Shown here piece by piece: positions 8,668 to 16,894 of a stretch of 64,000 nucleotides of DNA. The stretch spans positions 62,001 through 126,000 of the forward strand of contig NZ_RZOY02000008.1 of NCBI RefSeq assembly GCF_004022705.2, written 5' to 3'. The translations under genes and the position numbers were made by a program. The notes beneath the pieces are model-generated. The model was given only the letters and a program-made list of their open reading frames with translations, ran no database searches and was not told where the DNA came from. The DNA comes from Mesorhizobium sp. M2D.F.Ca.ET.226.01.1.1 (lineage in GTDB: Bacteria; Pseudomonadota; Alphaproteobacteria; Rhizobiales; Rhizobiaceae). How positions within the stretch are numbered: the first letter of the stretch is position 1; the number at the start of each line of letters is the position of its first letter.

Positions 8668-9367
8668 GAGCTCGGCCTTTAAACTCCTTCGCCAGCAGGT
8701 AAAGCTCCACCGACTCATCGCGCGACGCCGGCGGCTTCACATGATGGACGGACCGAAAATTCTGCTTCAGGAGCGACAAGAGCTCGTTCTCGGCACCGCC
8801 CTGGAATGTCTTAGCGAGGAAATGCCCGCCAGGCTTGAGCACGTGCAGCGCGAAATCGGCCGCGACTTCGCACAGATGCATGGTGCGCAGATGATCCGTG
8901 CGGCGGTGGCCCGTGGTCGGCGCGGCCATGTCGGACAGCACCACGTCGGGCTGACCGCCAAGCGCTTCGGCAAGCTTTTGCGGCGCGTCGGGATCGAGGA
9001 AATCCATCTGCAGGATGGCGGCGCCCGGGACCGCGTCCATTTCGAGATAGTCGATGCCGACGACGTGCGGGCTGTCGGCACTCGACTTCGTGCGCGCGGC
9101 CGCGACCTGGCACCAGCCGCCGGGGGCGGCACCGAGGTCGATGACCTTCATTCCTGGCTTCAGCAGATGATGCTTGTCGTCGATCTCGATCAGCTTGTAG
9201 GCCGCGCGGGAGCGGTAGCCGTCGGCCTTCGAGCGCTGCACATAGGGGTCGTTCATATGACGCTCGAGCCAGCGGCGCGACGATTCCTTCAGCCCGCTCT
9301 TCTTCTTGATGCGGGTCTTGAGCACGCGCAGGCTGGCTGAGCCCGGCTTTTCCGGTTTCTTCGTCAT
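8621..9367 (-). CDS. rlmE: 23S rRNA (uridine2552-2'-O)-methyltransferase RlmE
   Basis: SAM-dependent methyltransferase (FtsJ/RrmJ family) that modifies U2552 of 23S rRNA late in 50S assembly. It is 248 residues long. The SAM-binding motif is VIDLGAAPGGW (about 75-85), and the K-D-K-E catalytic set is seen at K58, D146 (SDMAAP), K186 and E221 (SVELYLLAKEF). A basic N-terminal extension of about 30 residues is normal for alphaproteobacteria. Oddly, residues from about 231 to the end (GRAPPSPLVGEGVAEGDG) are encoded by the family A repeat, which also supplies the stop codon, so the native C-terminus has been replaced or lengthened. Confidence 0.95.
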   Translation of the reverse strand: MTKKPEKPGSASLRVLKTRIKKKSGLKESSRRWLERHMNDPYVQRSKADGYRSRAAYKLIEIDDKHHLLKPGMKVIDLGAAPGGWCQVAAARTKSSADSPHVVGIDYLEMDAVPGAAILQMDFLDPDAPQKLAEALGGQPDVVLSDMAAPTTGHRRTDHLRTMHLCEVAADFALHVLKPGGHFLAKTFQGGAENELLSLLKQNFRSVHHVKPPASRDESVELYLLAKEFKGRAPPSPLVGEGVAEGDG

Positions 9368-9381
9368 GACCGCTCATCCTC

Positions 9382-9430
9382 GCGCATGATCTTTTCCAAA
9401 AACCGGCTTCCACTTTTTGGGATCATGCGC
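9382..9430. repeat. Rhizobial-type short repeat (family C)
   Basis: GCGCATGATC at the left end is the exact reverse complement of GATCATGCGC at the right end. The interior, CCAAAAACCGGCTTCCACTTTTTGG, is itself nearly palindromic. It resembles the second half of the elements at 61469-61581 and 21917-22018. It fills the rlmE-ppx gap and contains the stop codon of the Ppx/GppA gene. Confidence 0.75.
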
Positions 9431-10778
9431 GGCGCCCGCCATCGCGCCAGACACCGTCGTCGGCCATCAGTTCGCTCAGGATCCCCTCGCGCAGGCCGCG
9501 GTCGGCGACACGCAGCCGCTCGGACGGCCAAACGCCGCGGATCGCTTCCAGGATGGCGCAGCCGGCGAGCACCAGGTCGGCGCGGTCGGCGCCGATGCAG
9601 GGATTGGCGCAGCGCTGCTGGAAATCCCAGCCGATCAGCCGCTCGATCATGCGGTCGACGCTGTTGCGGTCCATCCACAGCCCGTCGACGCGGCGGCGGT
9701 CGTAGCGCTCGAGATCGAGATGCACGCCGGCAAGCGTGGTCACAGTGCCGGAGGTGCCGAGCAGGTGAAAGTTGGGGCTGGCCAGCACATGCGCGAGCCG
9801 GTCGCGGCCGTCGAAGACCTTCAGGCGCGCAGCCACGTCGTCCACCATCGCGGCGAAGGTCTCGCGCGTCACCGTGCGGCCGCCAAAGCGCTCTGCCAAC
9901 GACACCACGCCGACGGGAAGCGAGGTCCACGAAACGATGTGGTTGGCGAGCCGCGGCGAGCGCCGCCCGGTGAGGTCAATCAGCGCGATCTCTGACGAGC
10001 CGCCGCCAATGTCGAAAAGCACCACGCCTTGCGTGTCGCGCTCGACCAGCGAACCGCAGCCGGAGACCGCGAGGCGCGCCTCGGTCTGGCGGTCGATGAT
10101 CTCCAGTTTCAGTCCGGCCTCGCGCTCGACCCGATCCAGGAATTCGAGGCCGTTCGCGGCCGAGCGGCAGGCTTCGGTGGCGATCAGCCTGGCTTTCCTG
10201 ATCTTGCGATTGCGCAACTTCTCGCCACAGACCTTCAGCGCCTCGACGGCACGATCCATCGCGGCCTGGCCGAGCCGGCCGCTGGCCGTCAGCCCTTCGC
10301 CCAGCCTGACGATGCGCGAAAAAGCGTCGATGACGCGGAATTGGCCGTGCCGGGCGGGCACCGCGACGAGCAGCCGGCAATTGTTGGTGCCAAGGTCGAG
10401 CGCGGCGAACACCGGCAGTTCCTGGTGCGGCGGGCGTGGCGGCGCCTGGATCGGCGGGCTTGGCTCACTCCGCGCTGGCGTGCCCTGGGCTTGGCTTGCG
10501 GAGATGGCAACCGGCGCGGATGGCGGCGCGGCGCCGTTCTCGTCGCGCGCAAACACCTTGCGGCCGCGCCTGCGCTTGCGGCGCTTGCGCGTCTTGCCCT
10601 TCGGCTGCTCGCCTTGATGATCGGCCTTTCCCTGGCCGGTATGTCGCTGATCGGCATGTCTGGCATGCGCGCCCGCATGGCGGCTGAATCGCCCCGCGGG
10701 CGGGCCCGCCGATTGCGTCGGCGATGCCCCGGACATGCCCACTGCCGACGCGCCCGCGCCGGTGTCGTGGTCTTCCAC
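9423..10778 (-). CDS. Ppx/GppA family phosphatase with basic N-terminal extension
   Basis: Exopolyphosphatase / guanosine-pentaphosphate phosphohydrolase family protein, 451 residues. The catalytic region starts near residue 122 with FAALDLGTNNCRLLVA (phosphate-1 type loop). EACRSAANGLEF follows, then FDIGGGSSEIALIDL (phosphate-2 loop) and LLGTSGTVTTLAG. The first 120 residues are low-complexity, rich in Gly, Pro, Ala and basic residues, with a run KTRKRRKRRRGRK that could bind RNA or polyphosphate. The start is a GTG (10776-10778) with GGAAGGA just upstream. It lacks the C-terminal HD domain of long Ppx/GppA proteins, as is common in rhizobia. It is followed 55 bases later by rlmE, so the two are probably co-transcribed. 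Confidence 0.88.
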   Translation of the reverse strand: MEDHDTGAGASAVGMSGASPTQSAGPPAGRFSRHAGAHARHADQRHTGQGKADHQGEQPKGKTRKRRKRRRGRKVFARDENGAAPPSAPVAISASQAQGTPARSEPSPPIQAPPRPPHQELPVFAALDLGTNNCRLLVAVPARHGQFRVIDAFSRIVRLGEGLTASGRLGQAAMDRAVEALKVCGEKLRNRKIRKARLIATEACRSAANGLEFLDRVEREAGLKLEIIDRQTEARLAVSGCGSLVERDTQGVVLFDIGGGSSEIALIDLTGRRSPRLANHIVSWTSLPVGVVSLAERFGGRTVTRETFAAMVDDVAARLKVFDGRDRLAHVLASPNFHLLGTSGTVTTLAGVHLDLERYDRRRVDGLWMDRNSVDRMIERLIGWDFQQRCANPCIGADRADLVLAGCAILEAIRGVWPSERLRVADRGLREGILSELMADDGVWRDGGRRA

Positions 10779-11046
10779 TTCAGTTCCTTCCGGCGCCGCG
10801 CGAACCGGGAACGGACGCAGCAGGCACCTCGATTTGTTTCAAGTTGACGACAGAGTAGCAGCGCGCCCTGCAATCACCAAGAGCACGTGGCCCGAATTTT
10901 GCTGACGTCACATTTGCCGAAGTCACGTTGGGGCAATGTCTTGCCAGTTGAATAGCCGGCTTCGATCAGGCATGTCTGAAATGACTATACGCGGGCGACG
11001 TAGTGCCAATCCGGACGAATGAGCTGCAACGCATGATGACGACGCC

Positions 11047-11979
11047 ATGAATTGGAGGCGCTATTTCTGGCCGGTCATAGGCATCGCGGCGGTGGCCTTC
11101 TCGCTGTGGCTGCTCATTCACGAACTGCGCGGCATTTCACTCAACGATGTCTGGACCGGCATCGCCGCCATCCCGCCGCGCGGCTGGGTGCTCGCCGCGC
11201 TGAGCTCGATGGTCGCCTACGCATCGCTTGCCGGCTACGACCACATCGCGCTGCTGCATATCGGCAAAAAGGTTTCGTGGCTGTTCGTCACGCTGTGCTC
11301 GTTCACCACCTATGCGGTGTCGCACAATATCGGCGGTTCGGTGTTTTCCGGCGCTGTGATCCGCTACCGCGCCTATGCCACGCGGGGGCTGACCGGCCAG
11401 GAGGTCGGCGTGCTGGTGGCGATCTGCTGGTTCACCTTCATCCTGTCCAGCCTTTTTCTCGGCGGCCTGGTGCTCTTGCTGGAGCCTCAGGTCATCGATC
11501 GTTTCACCGGCGCGCCGCATCACGGTGCCGCCTTCGCTGCCGGACTCGCCATGCTCATCCTCGTCGGCGCCTATGCCTTCGGCAGCTGGCTGGGGCTCAG
11601 ACCGCTGAAGATCGGCTCCTTCCAGCTGCACTATCCGGCGCTCCCGATCGTCGCGCGGCAATTGCTGATCGGACCGGTAGAGCTCCTTGCGGCCGCCGCG
11701 ATCATCTATTTTGCCCTGCCCCAGGCCGGCAATCCCGGCTATTTCGTGGTGCTCGGCGTGTTCATGGTGTCGTTCTCGATCGGGCTCCTGTCGCATGCGC
11801 CGGGCGCGCTCGGCGTGTTCGAGGTTGTCTTCCTCACCGGTCTTTCGGACATGGACCCGGTGGGCGTGCTGGCCGCGCTTCTGGTGTTCCGCCTGTTCTA
11901 TCTCATCATCCCGCTTGTGATCGGGCTGGCCCTGGTGCTGTTTTTCGAGCATTCGCAATATAGCAAGGGCGAAGGCTGA
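11047..11979 (+). CDS. UPF0104 / LPG-synthase-like transmembrane protein
   Basis: Polytopic membrane protein of 310 residues with about eight hydrophobic segments. It resembles the YbhN/UPF0104 family, the membrane part of lysylphosphatidylglycerol synthase (flippase-like domain). Visible features include GYDHIALLHIGKKVSW, SHNIGGSVFSGAVIRYRAYA, typical of this fold, and a C-terminal SHAPGALGVFEVVFL, the conserved PGGLGxxE-like motif. No MprF catalytic domain is attached, so a role in lipid translocation is possible but unproven. It is monocistronic and divergent from the Ppx/GppA gene over a 268-base gap. Confidence 0.85.
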   Translation: MNWRRYFWPVIGIAAVAFSLWLLIHELRGISLNDVWTGIAAIPPRGWVLAALSSMVAYASLAGYDHIALLHIGKKVSWLFVTLCSFTTYAVSHNIGGSVFSGAVIRYRAYATRGLTGQEVGVLVAICWFTFILSSLFLGGLVLLLEPQVIDRFTGAPHHGAAFAAGLAMLILVGAYAFGSWLGLRPLKIGSFQLHYPALPIVARQLLIGPVELLAAAAIIYFALPQAGNPGYFVVLGVFMVSFSIGLLSHAPGALGVFEVVFLTGLSDMDPVGVLAALLVFRLFYLIIPLVIGLALVLFFEHSQYSKGEG

Positions 11980-12125
11980 AGGCTTCCAAGCGCCCTGCGG
12001 AAGGACCTCGGAAAAAAGGCTGCGATTGATCTCAGTTGCGGGCTTGACTATTTTCCGATGGCGGCTACAAGGCAGCGCTCGCGGCACATGAGCCGCTTGG
12101 CTAGCGCGATACCAGACGCGCCTGC

Positions 12126-12199
12126 TGGGGAATAGGTTAACGGTAGACCCACGGACTCTGACTCCGTTAGTCCTGGTTCGAATCCAGGTTCCCCAGCCA
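12126..12199 (+). tRNA. tRNA-Gln (anticodon CUG), CCA encoded
   Basis: The acceptor stem TGGGGAA (12126-12132) pairs with TTCCCCA (12189-12195), followed by discriminator G and an encoded CCA (12197-12199). The anticodon stem ACGGA/TCCGT encloses the loop CTCTGAC, giving anticodon CTG. The T arm CTGGTTCGAATCCAG is canonical. It reads CAG codons. Confidence 0.95.
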
Positions 12200-12458
12200 A
12201 ACAAAATCAAGCACTTAGCGTTTGCTGTATCGACCCTAACAGCGACTATATTGCGTTTGTGTCGCGTCAAGCTCCCAAGAGAGCCTTTTCGGCCGCCGCC
12301 AAAGCCGGGAAAAGACCATGCTGGAGGCAGAGGTGTTGGCCCACATCATTGCCGACAAGATGGAGCATCTTCATGGCGTCCCTATCGGGTTCAGGTGAAC
12401 CACGAACTTGCCTTCATCGTGGTGCCCCCGCTGAACCGAGTGGACAATTGTCAAGACG
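12200..12458 (+). other. Transcribed-looking gap between tRNA-Gln and a terminator; possible small RNA or short peptide
   Basis: No recognisable protein is encoded here. A strong intrinsic terminator closes the region at 12459-12488, about 260 bases after the tRNA, too far to be a simple tRNA terminator. A 26-codon frame starts at ATG 12318 (MLEAEVLAHIIADKMEHLHG...) behind a purine-rich stretch, but nothing else supports it. The region could be a separate small RNA gene, a leader, or the remnant of an inserted element next to the tRNA. Confidence 0.35.
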
Positions 12459-12488
12459 GCCCGCTGCCTCGCGGTGGCGGGCTTTTTT
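12459..12488 (+). terminator. Strong intrinsic terminator
   Basis: GCCCGCTGCC and GGTGGCGGGC form a 10-base-pair stem (two G-T pairs) around a TCGC loop, followed directly by six T residues (12483-12488). The orientation requires a transcript from the left. Confidence 0.88.
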
Positions 12489-12585
12489 ACCGGCAATATG
12501 CGCCGTCGTTGCGGACAACATGTAGTTGACGTAACGTTAATGAAGGCGCAATCATTTCGGATTGTGCAGGGTTGAGGGCGTTTCA

Positions 12586-12852
12586 ATGAAACTCGTTGTG
12601 TTTGGCGTAGCAATGGTACTGGCCGCCACCGGAGCAGCTGTTGCGAAAGAGAAGAAAAAGGTGGCGACCGCTCCGGCTGCAACCTCGTGTTCTACAGCTC
12701 ATATGAAGGCTGGTAGCAGCAAGCCGGCACCGAAACTGGATTGCAAGTCGACAGGCACGGTGGTTGTTGCGCGTCCGTCAAATCAGGCCGCAAATTTCCT
12801 GGACCATCACCTAGGGTACGACACCGATCCGTGGATCCCAATTGGCTATTGA
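12586..12852 (+). CDS. Small secreted protein of unknown function
   Basis: Protein of 88 residues starting at ATG 12586, with TGAGGG upstream. The first 20 or so residues form a clear signal peptide (MKLVVFGVAMVLAATGAAVA, cut near AVA-KEK). The mature part of about 68 residues begins with a lysine cluster and has two cysteines (CSTAH... and LDCKSTG) that could form a disulfide. It ends in a polar/aromatic tail (LDHHLGYDTDPWIPIGY). The family was not recognised. It is likely periplasmic or exported. Confidence 0.6.
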   Translation: MKLVVFGVAMVLAATGAAVAKEKKKVATAPAATSCSTAHMKAGSSKPAPKLDCKSTGTVVVARPSNQAANFLDHHLGYDTDPWIPIGY

Positions 12853-12986
12853 TGGCAGCTTTCGGCCACCGGGCCTTTTTCACGTCGCAGTGATGTCGCC
12901 TGGAGTTGCCGATAGTCTGCTGTTGGAAATCGAGGGGAACGGCTAGTAGAGAGGCGCGACACAGGCGCCCGCCAGCCGAAACCTGT

Positions 12987-13796
12987 TTAGGGCTTGGCTC
13001 CTTTCTTTACAACGATGTTGCGCATCTTGACGGTGATCCCTTCAGGCTGGATCGCAGTGAACTGTGACGCGAGACCGTATTTCTCCCATTCGGGCCCGAA
13101 GCCCGCCATCACCGGACCGAGACAAAAGCCAAACCGTTTCGGATTCTTGGCGACATCGGGCTCGCACTGGTTGGTGATGTAGCAATGCGGCGCCTGATTG
13201 GTCGGGACGTTGTCGGCCGAATAGATCATCTTGTCGTCGCAGGTGACCCGTATCCAGCCCGTCCTATCGGCCGCCCATCGGATCTTCATGGAAAAGGCCA
13301 CCCACGAACCGAAGCGGGCCGGCGCCTGGCACACGTTGCCGAGGAAGGTGACACCTTTGGTTGCGTCTGCCTTCAGCATATAAAGAAAGTTGTGGATGAA
13401 CGTTCCCTCCCAACTGGCAATGCGAAGTCGGCTGTCCAAACCGTCCGGCAGGAAGGCTATCGCCTGGCCGTTGAAGAAACCGCGGTAGTTGAACGATGGA
13501 TCGACCCACAGGTCGAACCGATACTCCATGCTCTCGCCCGTTTTCCCGTCCGGGCCTATCAGTGTGGAGCGTATGTTGCCGTTGTGGCAGTCGTTCTCGC
13601 CACGGCCGTCACCGTAGTCCACGCTGCTGCATTTCCGGTCGAATATCTGGAAAGTGGTGACGCCGCCCTTCGTCACCGGTCTCAATGGCCCGTTCAGCCC
13701 GTGGTTCTTAAAGCCGGCAGGAAACCGGTCGGCCAGCGCGGAGCTTGCGAAGAGCGCAGCCGCCAACGTCACAAACAGGAGAATGCACAGTTTCAT
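12987..13796 (-). CDS. Secreted polysaccharide-lyase-like protein (heparin-lyase-like fold)
   Basis: Exported protein of 269 residues with an N-terminal signal peptide (MKLCILLFVTLAAALFASSALA). The mature part looks like a jelly-roll, concanavalin A-like polysaccharide lyase of the heparin-lyase I type found in many rhizobia. The pattern includes NGNIRSTLIGPDGKTGESMEYRFDLWVD, a GSWVAFSMKIRWAADRTGWIRV stretch typical of the family's VxxIxWxxDxxGxxxVW signature, and a GFGPEWEKYG segment. Six or more cysteines (CSSVD, NDCHNG, NVCQAP, VTCDD, HCYITNQC, FCLG) suggest disulfides. The call is from pattern memory. The substrate is unknown, and it might be a non-catalytic binding protein. Confidence 0.55.
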   Translation of the reverse strand: MKLCILLFVTLAAALFASSALADRFPAGFKNHGLNGPLRPVTKGGVTTFQIFDRKCSSVDYGDGRGENDCHNGNIRSTLIGPDGKTGESMEYRFDLWVDPSFNYRGFFNGQAIAFLPDGLDSRLRIASWEGTFIHNFLYMLKADATKGVTFLGNVCQAPARFGSWVAFSMKIRWAADRTGWIRVTCDDKMIYSADNVPTNQAPHCYITNQCEPDVAKNPKRFGFCLGPVMAGFGPEWEKYGLASQFTAIQPEGITVKMRNIVVKKGAKP

Positions 13797-13921
13797 GCTC
13801 CCCTCCCCGAATACTGACAGGGGAGGCTATCAGCGAGGTGCCGACCAGGCAATCAAGCGCCTGCCGTCGCTGTTGAACTCCTCGTATGACTTGCCACGCG
13901 ACTCGGCTCCTGGCTGATAAG

Positions 13922-14707
13922 CTAATGCTGTCTCGTGACAAGCTGACGCACAAAGGCCAACGCTTGGCGTTTGCAACCGCTGCTCACCATCCATCCAAGA
14001 ACTTCCAGCGGATTTTCGAGAACGGCGTTTTCCGGAAGCGCTTTTATTTCGATCAAAGCCGATGTCTTGTTGGTCTCGACGACAAGAGATTTTACGTCGG
14101 CGGGAATGGGGTCCGAAAGAGAGTAAGTGGGCTTGCCGGCGCTCCAGACCAAGCCGTTCAACGACTGTCCACTGCCAAGGCGAACCGAGAACACCGCGCT
14201 TTCACCGATTCCGCGACGTGCCAGAACCACTTCGCCGTTGCGGATGCAGCCGGGAGCGGATTCTTCGATGGAAATCGCCCAGGGATCGTCAAGTCCAGTC
14301 GGTTTGGACTGGTCGGCGGTGGTGCGTGCGCTCCCGATTGACTCGGTCCTCCGGCGCTCGTTCGTCAAAAGGCTCGCTATCAGGGCCAGGCTTGAAGGCC
14401 CTGACTGACCGTCGCTGGCCCGCTGCGGACTGCCGGATGTCAGGGCATCCTCAGTGACCACCAAGGCTGCGGGACCTGAAATGGGATTCACGCTGCCGTC
14501 CTCGCCGAGCAAGGTGACGACCGCACCAGCTGGCACGTTGATGACGTCGCCTGGCATAAAGATCTTGCCTGGCGGCAGTTCATCCACCACCGGCTCAGTT
14601 GACAGGACCACATACTGGCTGCCGGCCACCGCGCGTTGCGCCGTGACAAGAACGGCCGCGGCAAGGACCAGAGAGGCGATTTGGACGATCGGACGCATGA
14701 GGCTCAT
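13922..14707 (-). CDS. Exported FecR-like domain protein downstream of the CHASE2 cyclase
   Basis: Protein of 261 residues with a signal peptide (about 1-28, ending AQRAVAG). A FecR-like segment follows at about 38-85: LPPGKIFMPGDVINVPAGAV, VTLLGEDGSVNPISGPAALV, the beta-rich pattern seen in FecR-domain proteins. The middle (about 90-135) is Ser/Thr-rich and probably flexible. The C-terminal half has short beta-like stretches and a conserved-looking cysteine (APGCIRNGEVVLAR). It starts 12 bases after the stop of the CHASE2-cyclase gene, so they form one operon. FecR-like proteins next to CHASE2 cyclases recur in proteobacteria, which supports a shared periplasmic sensing role; that role is inference. 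Confidence 0.6.
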   Translation of the reverse strand: MSLMRPIVQIASLVLAAAVLVTAQRAVAGSQYVVLSTEPVVDELPPGKIFMPGDVINVPAGAVVTLLGEDGSVNPISGPAALVVTEDALTSGSPQRASDGQSGPSSLALIASLLTNERRRTESIGSARTTADQSKPTGLDDPWAISIEESAPGCIRNGEVVLARRGIGESAVFSVRLGSGQSLNGLVWSAGKPTYSLSDPIPADVKSLVVETNKTSALIEIKALPENAVLENPLEVLGWMVSSGCKRQALAFVRQLVTRQH

Positions 14708-14719
14708 GTCATGATGGCC

Positions 14720-16669
14720 CTATTTGCCGGCAAGATGAATGTCTGCCCGGAAGCGTCCGCTTGCAAGGCGGCCATGATGAAAAGCGATCAGGGCGTCCTG
14801 CGGATAGTTTGTGACCAACAGCTCGAACGCCGCCGTCGCGAGCTCATCGCCGGTGGCAAGCAAGGCGTACGCCTTTGCATATTCCTCGCAAAGTATAATA
14901 TTTTCCGACGTACGGCTCATTGCCTCGAAAGCCTCGATGCCTTGGTTCTTGCCCTTGAGGTGCAGAACTCCTACAGGGCGCAGTAAGAACCGCGCTGTTT
15001 GTTTTGCGACTTCCGCGCTTATGCAATTTTTCGTGCCGATGTACTTGTTTGCGCCCTCCAATCTGGCGGCAGTGTTTACCGTGTCTCCAATAGCTGTGTA
15101 GTTGAAGAACCGATTTCCCCCGAAGTTGCCGACGATTGCCGGCCCGCCATGAATACCTATGCGGGTGGCGCCGAATGAATGGCCTCGTCCCGCCAATCTT
15201 TCTCGCAGCCGCTGCGCCAGGTCCTGCACGGCCAGCGCCAGGGAAACCGCCCGCTCCGCCTGGTCATTTTGCGCTACCGGGGCCCCGAAGAAGCCGACCA
15301 CTGCATCGCCGATAACCTTGTCGATGGTTGCACCATGCTCAATGAACAACTCGCAGAGCCCGTGCAGATATTCGTTCAAAACCTCTGCGAGGACCTCTGG
15401 CGCGAGTTTCTCGCTGAGAGACGTAAATCCCTCGACGTCCGTGAATACACAGGTGACGTCTCGCCTCTCGCCACCGAGATGGAGAGCGTTGGGTTCCTTG
15501 ACGATCGCTGCAACGACGGCCGGACTGACATATTTCGAGAACGCGTTCTGTATGAAGTGGCGAGCGTTCGCGTCCCGTCGCCAAGCCAGGAAGCCAACGA
15601 ATGCCGACAGACCGAGCACCAGCAATGCAGGGGCGACCATCGGCACGAGTATTGCGAACCTCGCGAAGGCCCACGCCTCACCGATCCACACCAGCAGCAC
15701 CGCACCGGCGACCGCGAGAGGTTTGAAGACCACCGGGATCGGCCGCGAAACGATCCACAAGCAGAACAGCCCGACAAGAAGCATCGGCGCGTAGCCCATC
15801 GCGGGCCAAGGAATCGTTATTCTGTTCCCGGACAAGAGTCGGGCCAACGAGTGGGCGTGGATTGCGACGCCAGGGAGATCACCGATTTCCGCGCCGCTCA
15901 ACAACGCGAACGGTGTCGGATGACGGTCTATTTGCTGTAGGTCCACGCCGATAAGAACATATTTCCCCTCGAACCAACTGAGCGGTGCCAGCGGAACGGC
16001 CTGTGCCGGATAGGTTGAGAAATTGAAGGGCAAGCTGTTGGCCGTTCGGTAGTAGACCATTTCCTCCGGCCTGCGGCCGCTGCTAACGCCGGTTGCTGCT
16101 GCGATTGCCGCAGCAAAACTTGGCGTCCATCCCCCCTCAACCTCTCGACCGGGAAAAGCTCCACGGACCACGCCGTCGAGATTGTCATGCAACAATGCCG
16201 CAAGGCCCCGTTTTGCCGACGGAGCGAACGCGTTGAGATAGTCGGACTGCCTCTGGGTGAGGCCATCAGCGCGCGACGCCGAGGCGATCACCACGGGCAC
16301 GCTGGCGGCTTCGATAACAGTTTCGAGCCGGGTATCCTTTTGCGGCTCTGTTGCCTGGTCGAACAAAAGGTCGATACCGATGACAAGAGGGTGGGCCGAC
16401 TCGATCCGGGCCACGATGTCCGCCAAGAAGCCACGGTCCGGAGGTGAGCGGTATCGAAAATTCGCCAGGGTCTGTTCCGTTATCGAGACCACAACAATAT
16501 TGCGCGGAGCCTGGGTGAATGGCGAGATCGAGACCATCATCATGTCGCGCAGGATATTCTCCAGCGGCGGTGACACGAGAGCAGTCGAGACGCCCAGCAG
16601 AACCAGATAGGCCAGCGATGCGGCGATGCCGCCTCGCTGCACGCTGACGATCCGGCCAACTGTTCGCAC
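14720..16669 (-). CDS. CHASE2-domain adenylate cyclase
   Basis: Membrane sensor and class III nucleotide cyclase, 649 residues. An N-terminal helix (about 14-34) anchors an extracytoplasmic CHASE2 domain (about 40-285, including VVSITEQTLANF, VIGIDLLFD and the GKYVLIGVD end typical of CHASE2). Two or three membrane helices follow (about 293-363). The cytoplasmic cyclase domain (about 400-590) has metal-binding D411 in CVFTDVEGFTSLSE and D455 in VIGDAVVGFFGAP. It also has TAIGDTVNTAARLEG with D529, the adenine-selecting position, plus the transition-state Asn and Arg, so it should make cAMP. A C-terminal tail of about 60 residues is TPR-like. It is the first gene of a two-gene operon with the FecR-like protein and is divergent from the caspase-like gene (225-base gap). 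Confidence 0.92.
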   Translation of the reverse strand: MRTVGRIVSVQRGGIAASLAYLVLLGVSTALVSPPLENILRDMMMVSISPFTQAPRNIVVVSITEQTLANFRYRSPPDRGFLADIVARIESAHPLVIGIDLLFDQATEPQKDTRLETVIEAASVPVVIASASRADGLTQRQSDYLNAFAPSAKRGLAALLHDNLDGVVRGAFPGREVEGGWTPSFAAAIAAATGVSSGRRPEEMVYYRTANSLPFNFSTYPAQAVPLAPLSWFEGKYVLIGVDLQQIDRHPTPFALLSGAEIGDLPGVAIHAHSLARLLSGNRITIPWPAMGYAPMLLVGLFCLWIVSRPIPVVFKPLAVAGAVLLVWIGEAWAFARFAILVPMVAPALLVLGLSAFVGFLAWRRDANARHFIQNAFSKYVSPAVVAAIVKEPNALHLGGERRDVTCVFTDVEGFTSLSEKLAPEVLAEVLNEYLHGLCELFIEHGATIDKVIGDAVVGFFGAPVAQNDQAERAVSLALAVQDLAQRLRERLAGRGHSFGATRIGIHGGPAIVGNFGGNRFFNYTAIGDTVNTAARLEGANKYIGTKNCISAEVAKQTARFLLRPVGVLHLKGKNQGIEAFEAMSRTSENIILCEEYAKAYALLATGDELATAAFELLVTNYPQDALIAFHHGRLASGRFRADIHLAGK

Positions 16670-16894
16670 GCCGAATTGGACCCCAAGCCTCTGGAAGCGC
16701 TACTCGCTGCCAGCATATCCGCTCAGGTGCATCAAGCAAATTGCGCCCCTTGCATGGGGATGCATGACGCAGCACCGAATCGGTGTTTGCCAACAATCAT
16801 TTCGGAGCTGCAGGCCACCCGGACGCAGCCTCGGCTATAGCTCTTTTCGGTTGCATTAGCCTCTGCTACAGTTCCTTGGGGAGCCGTTTCTGCC

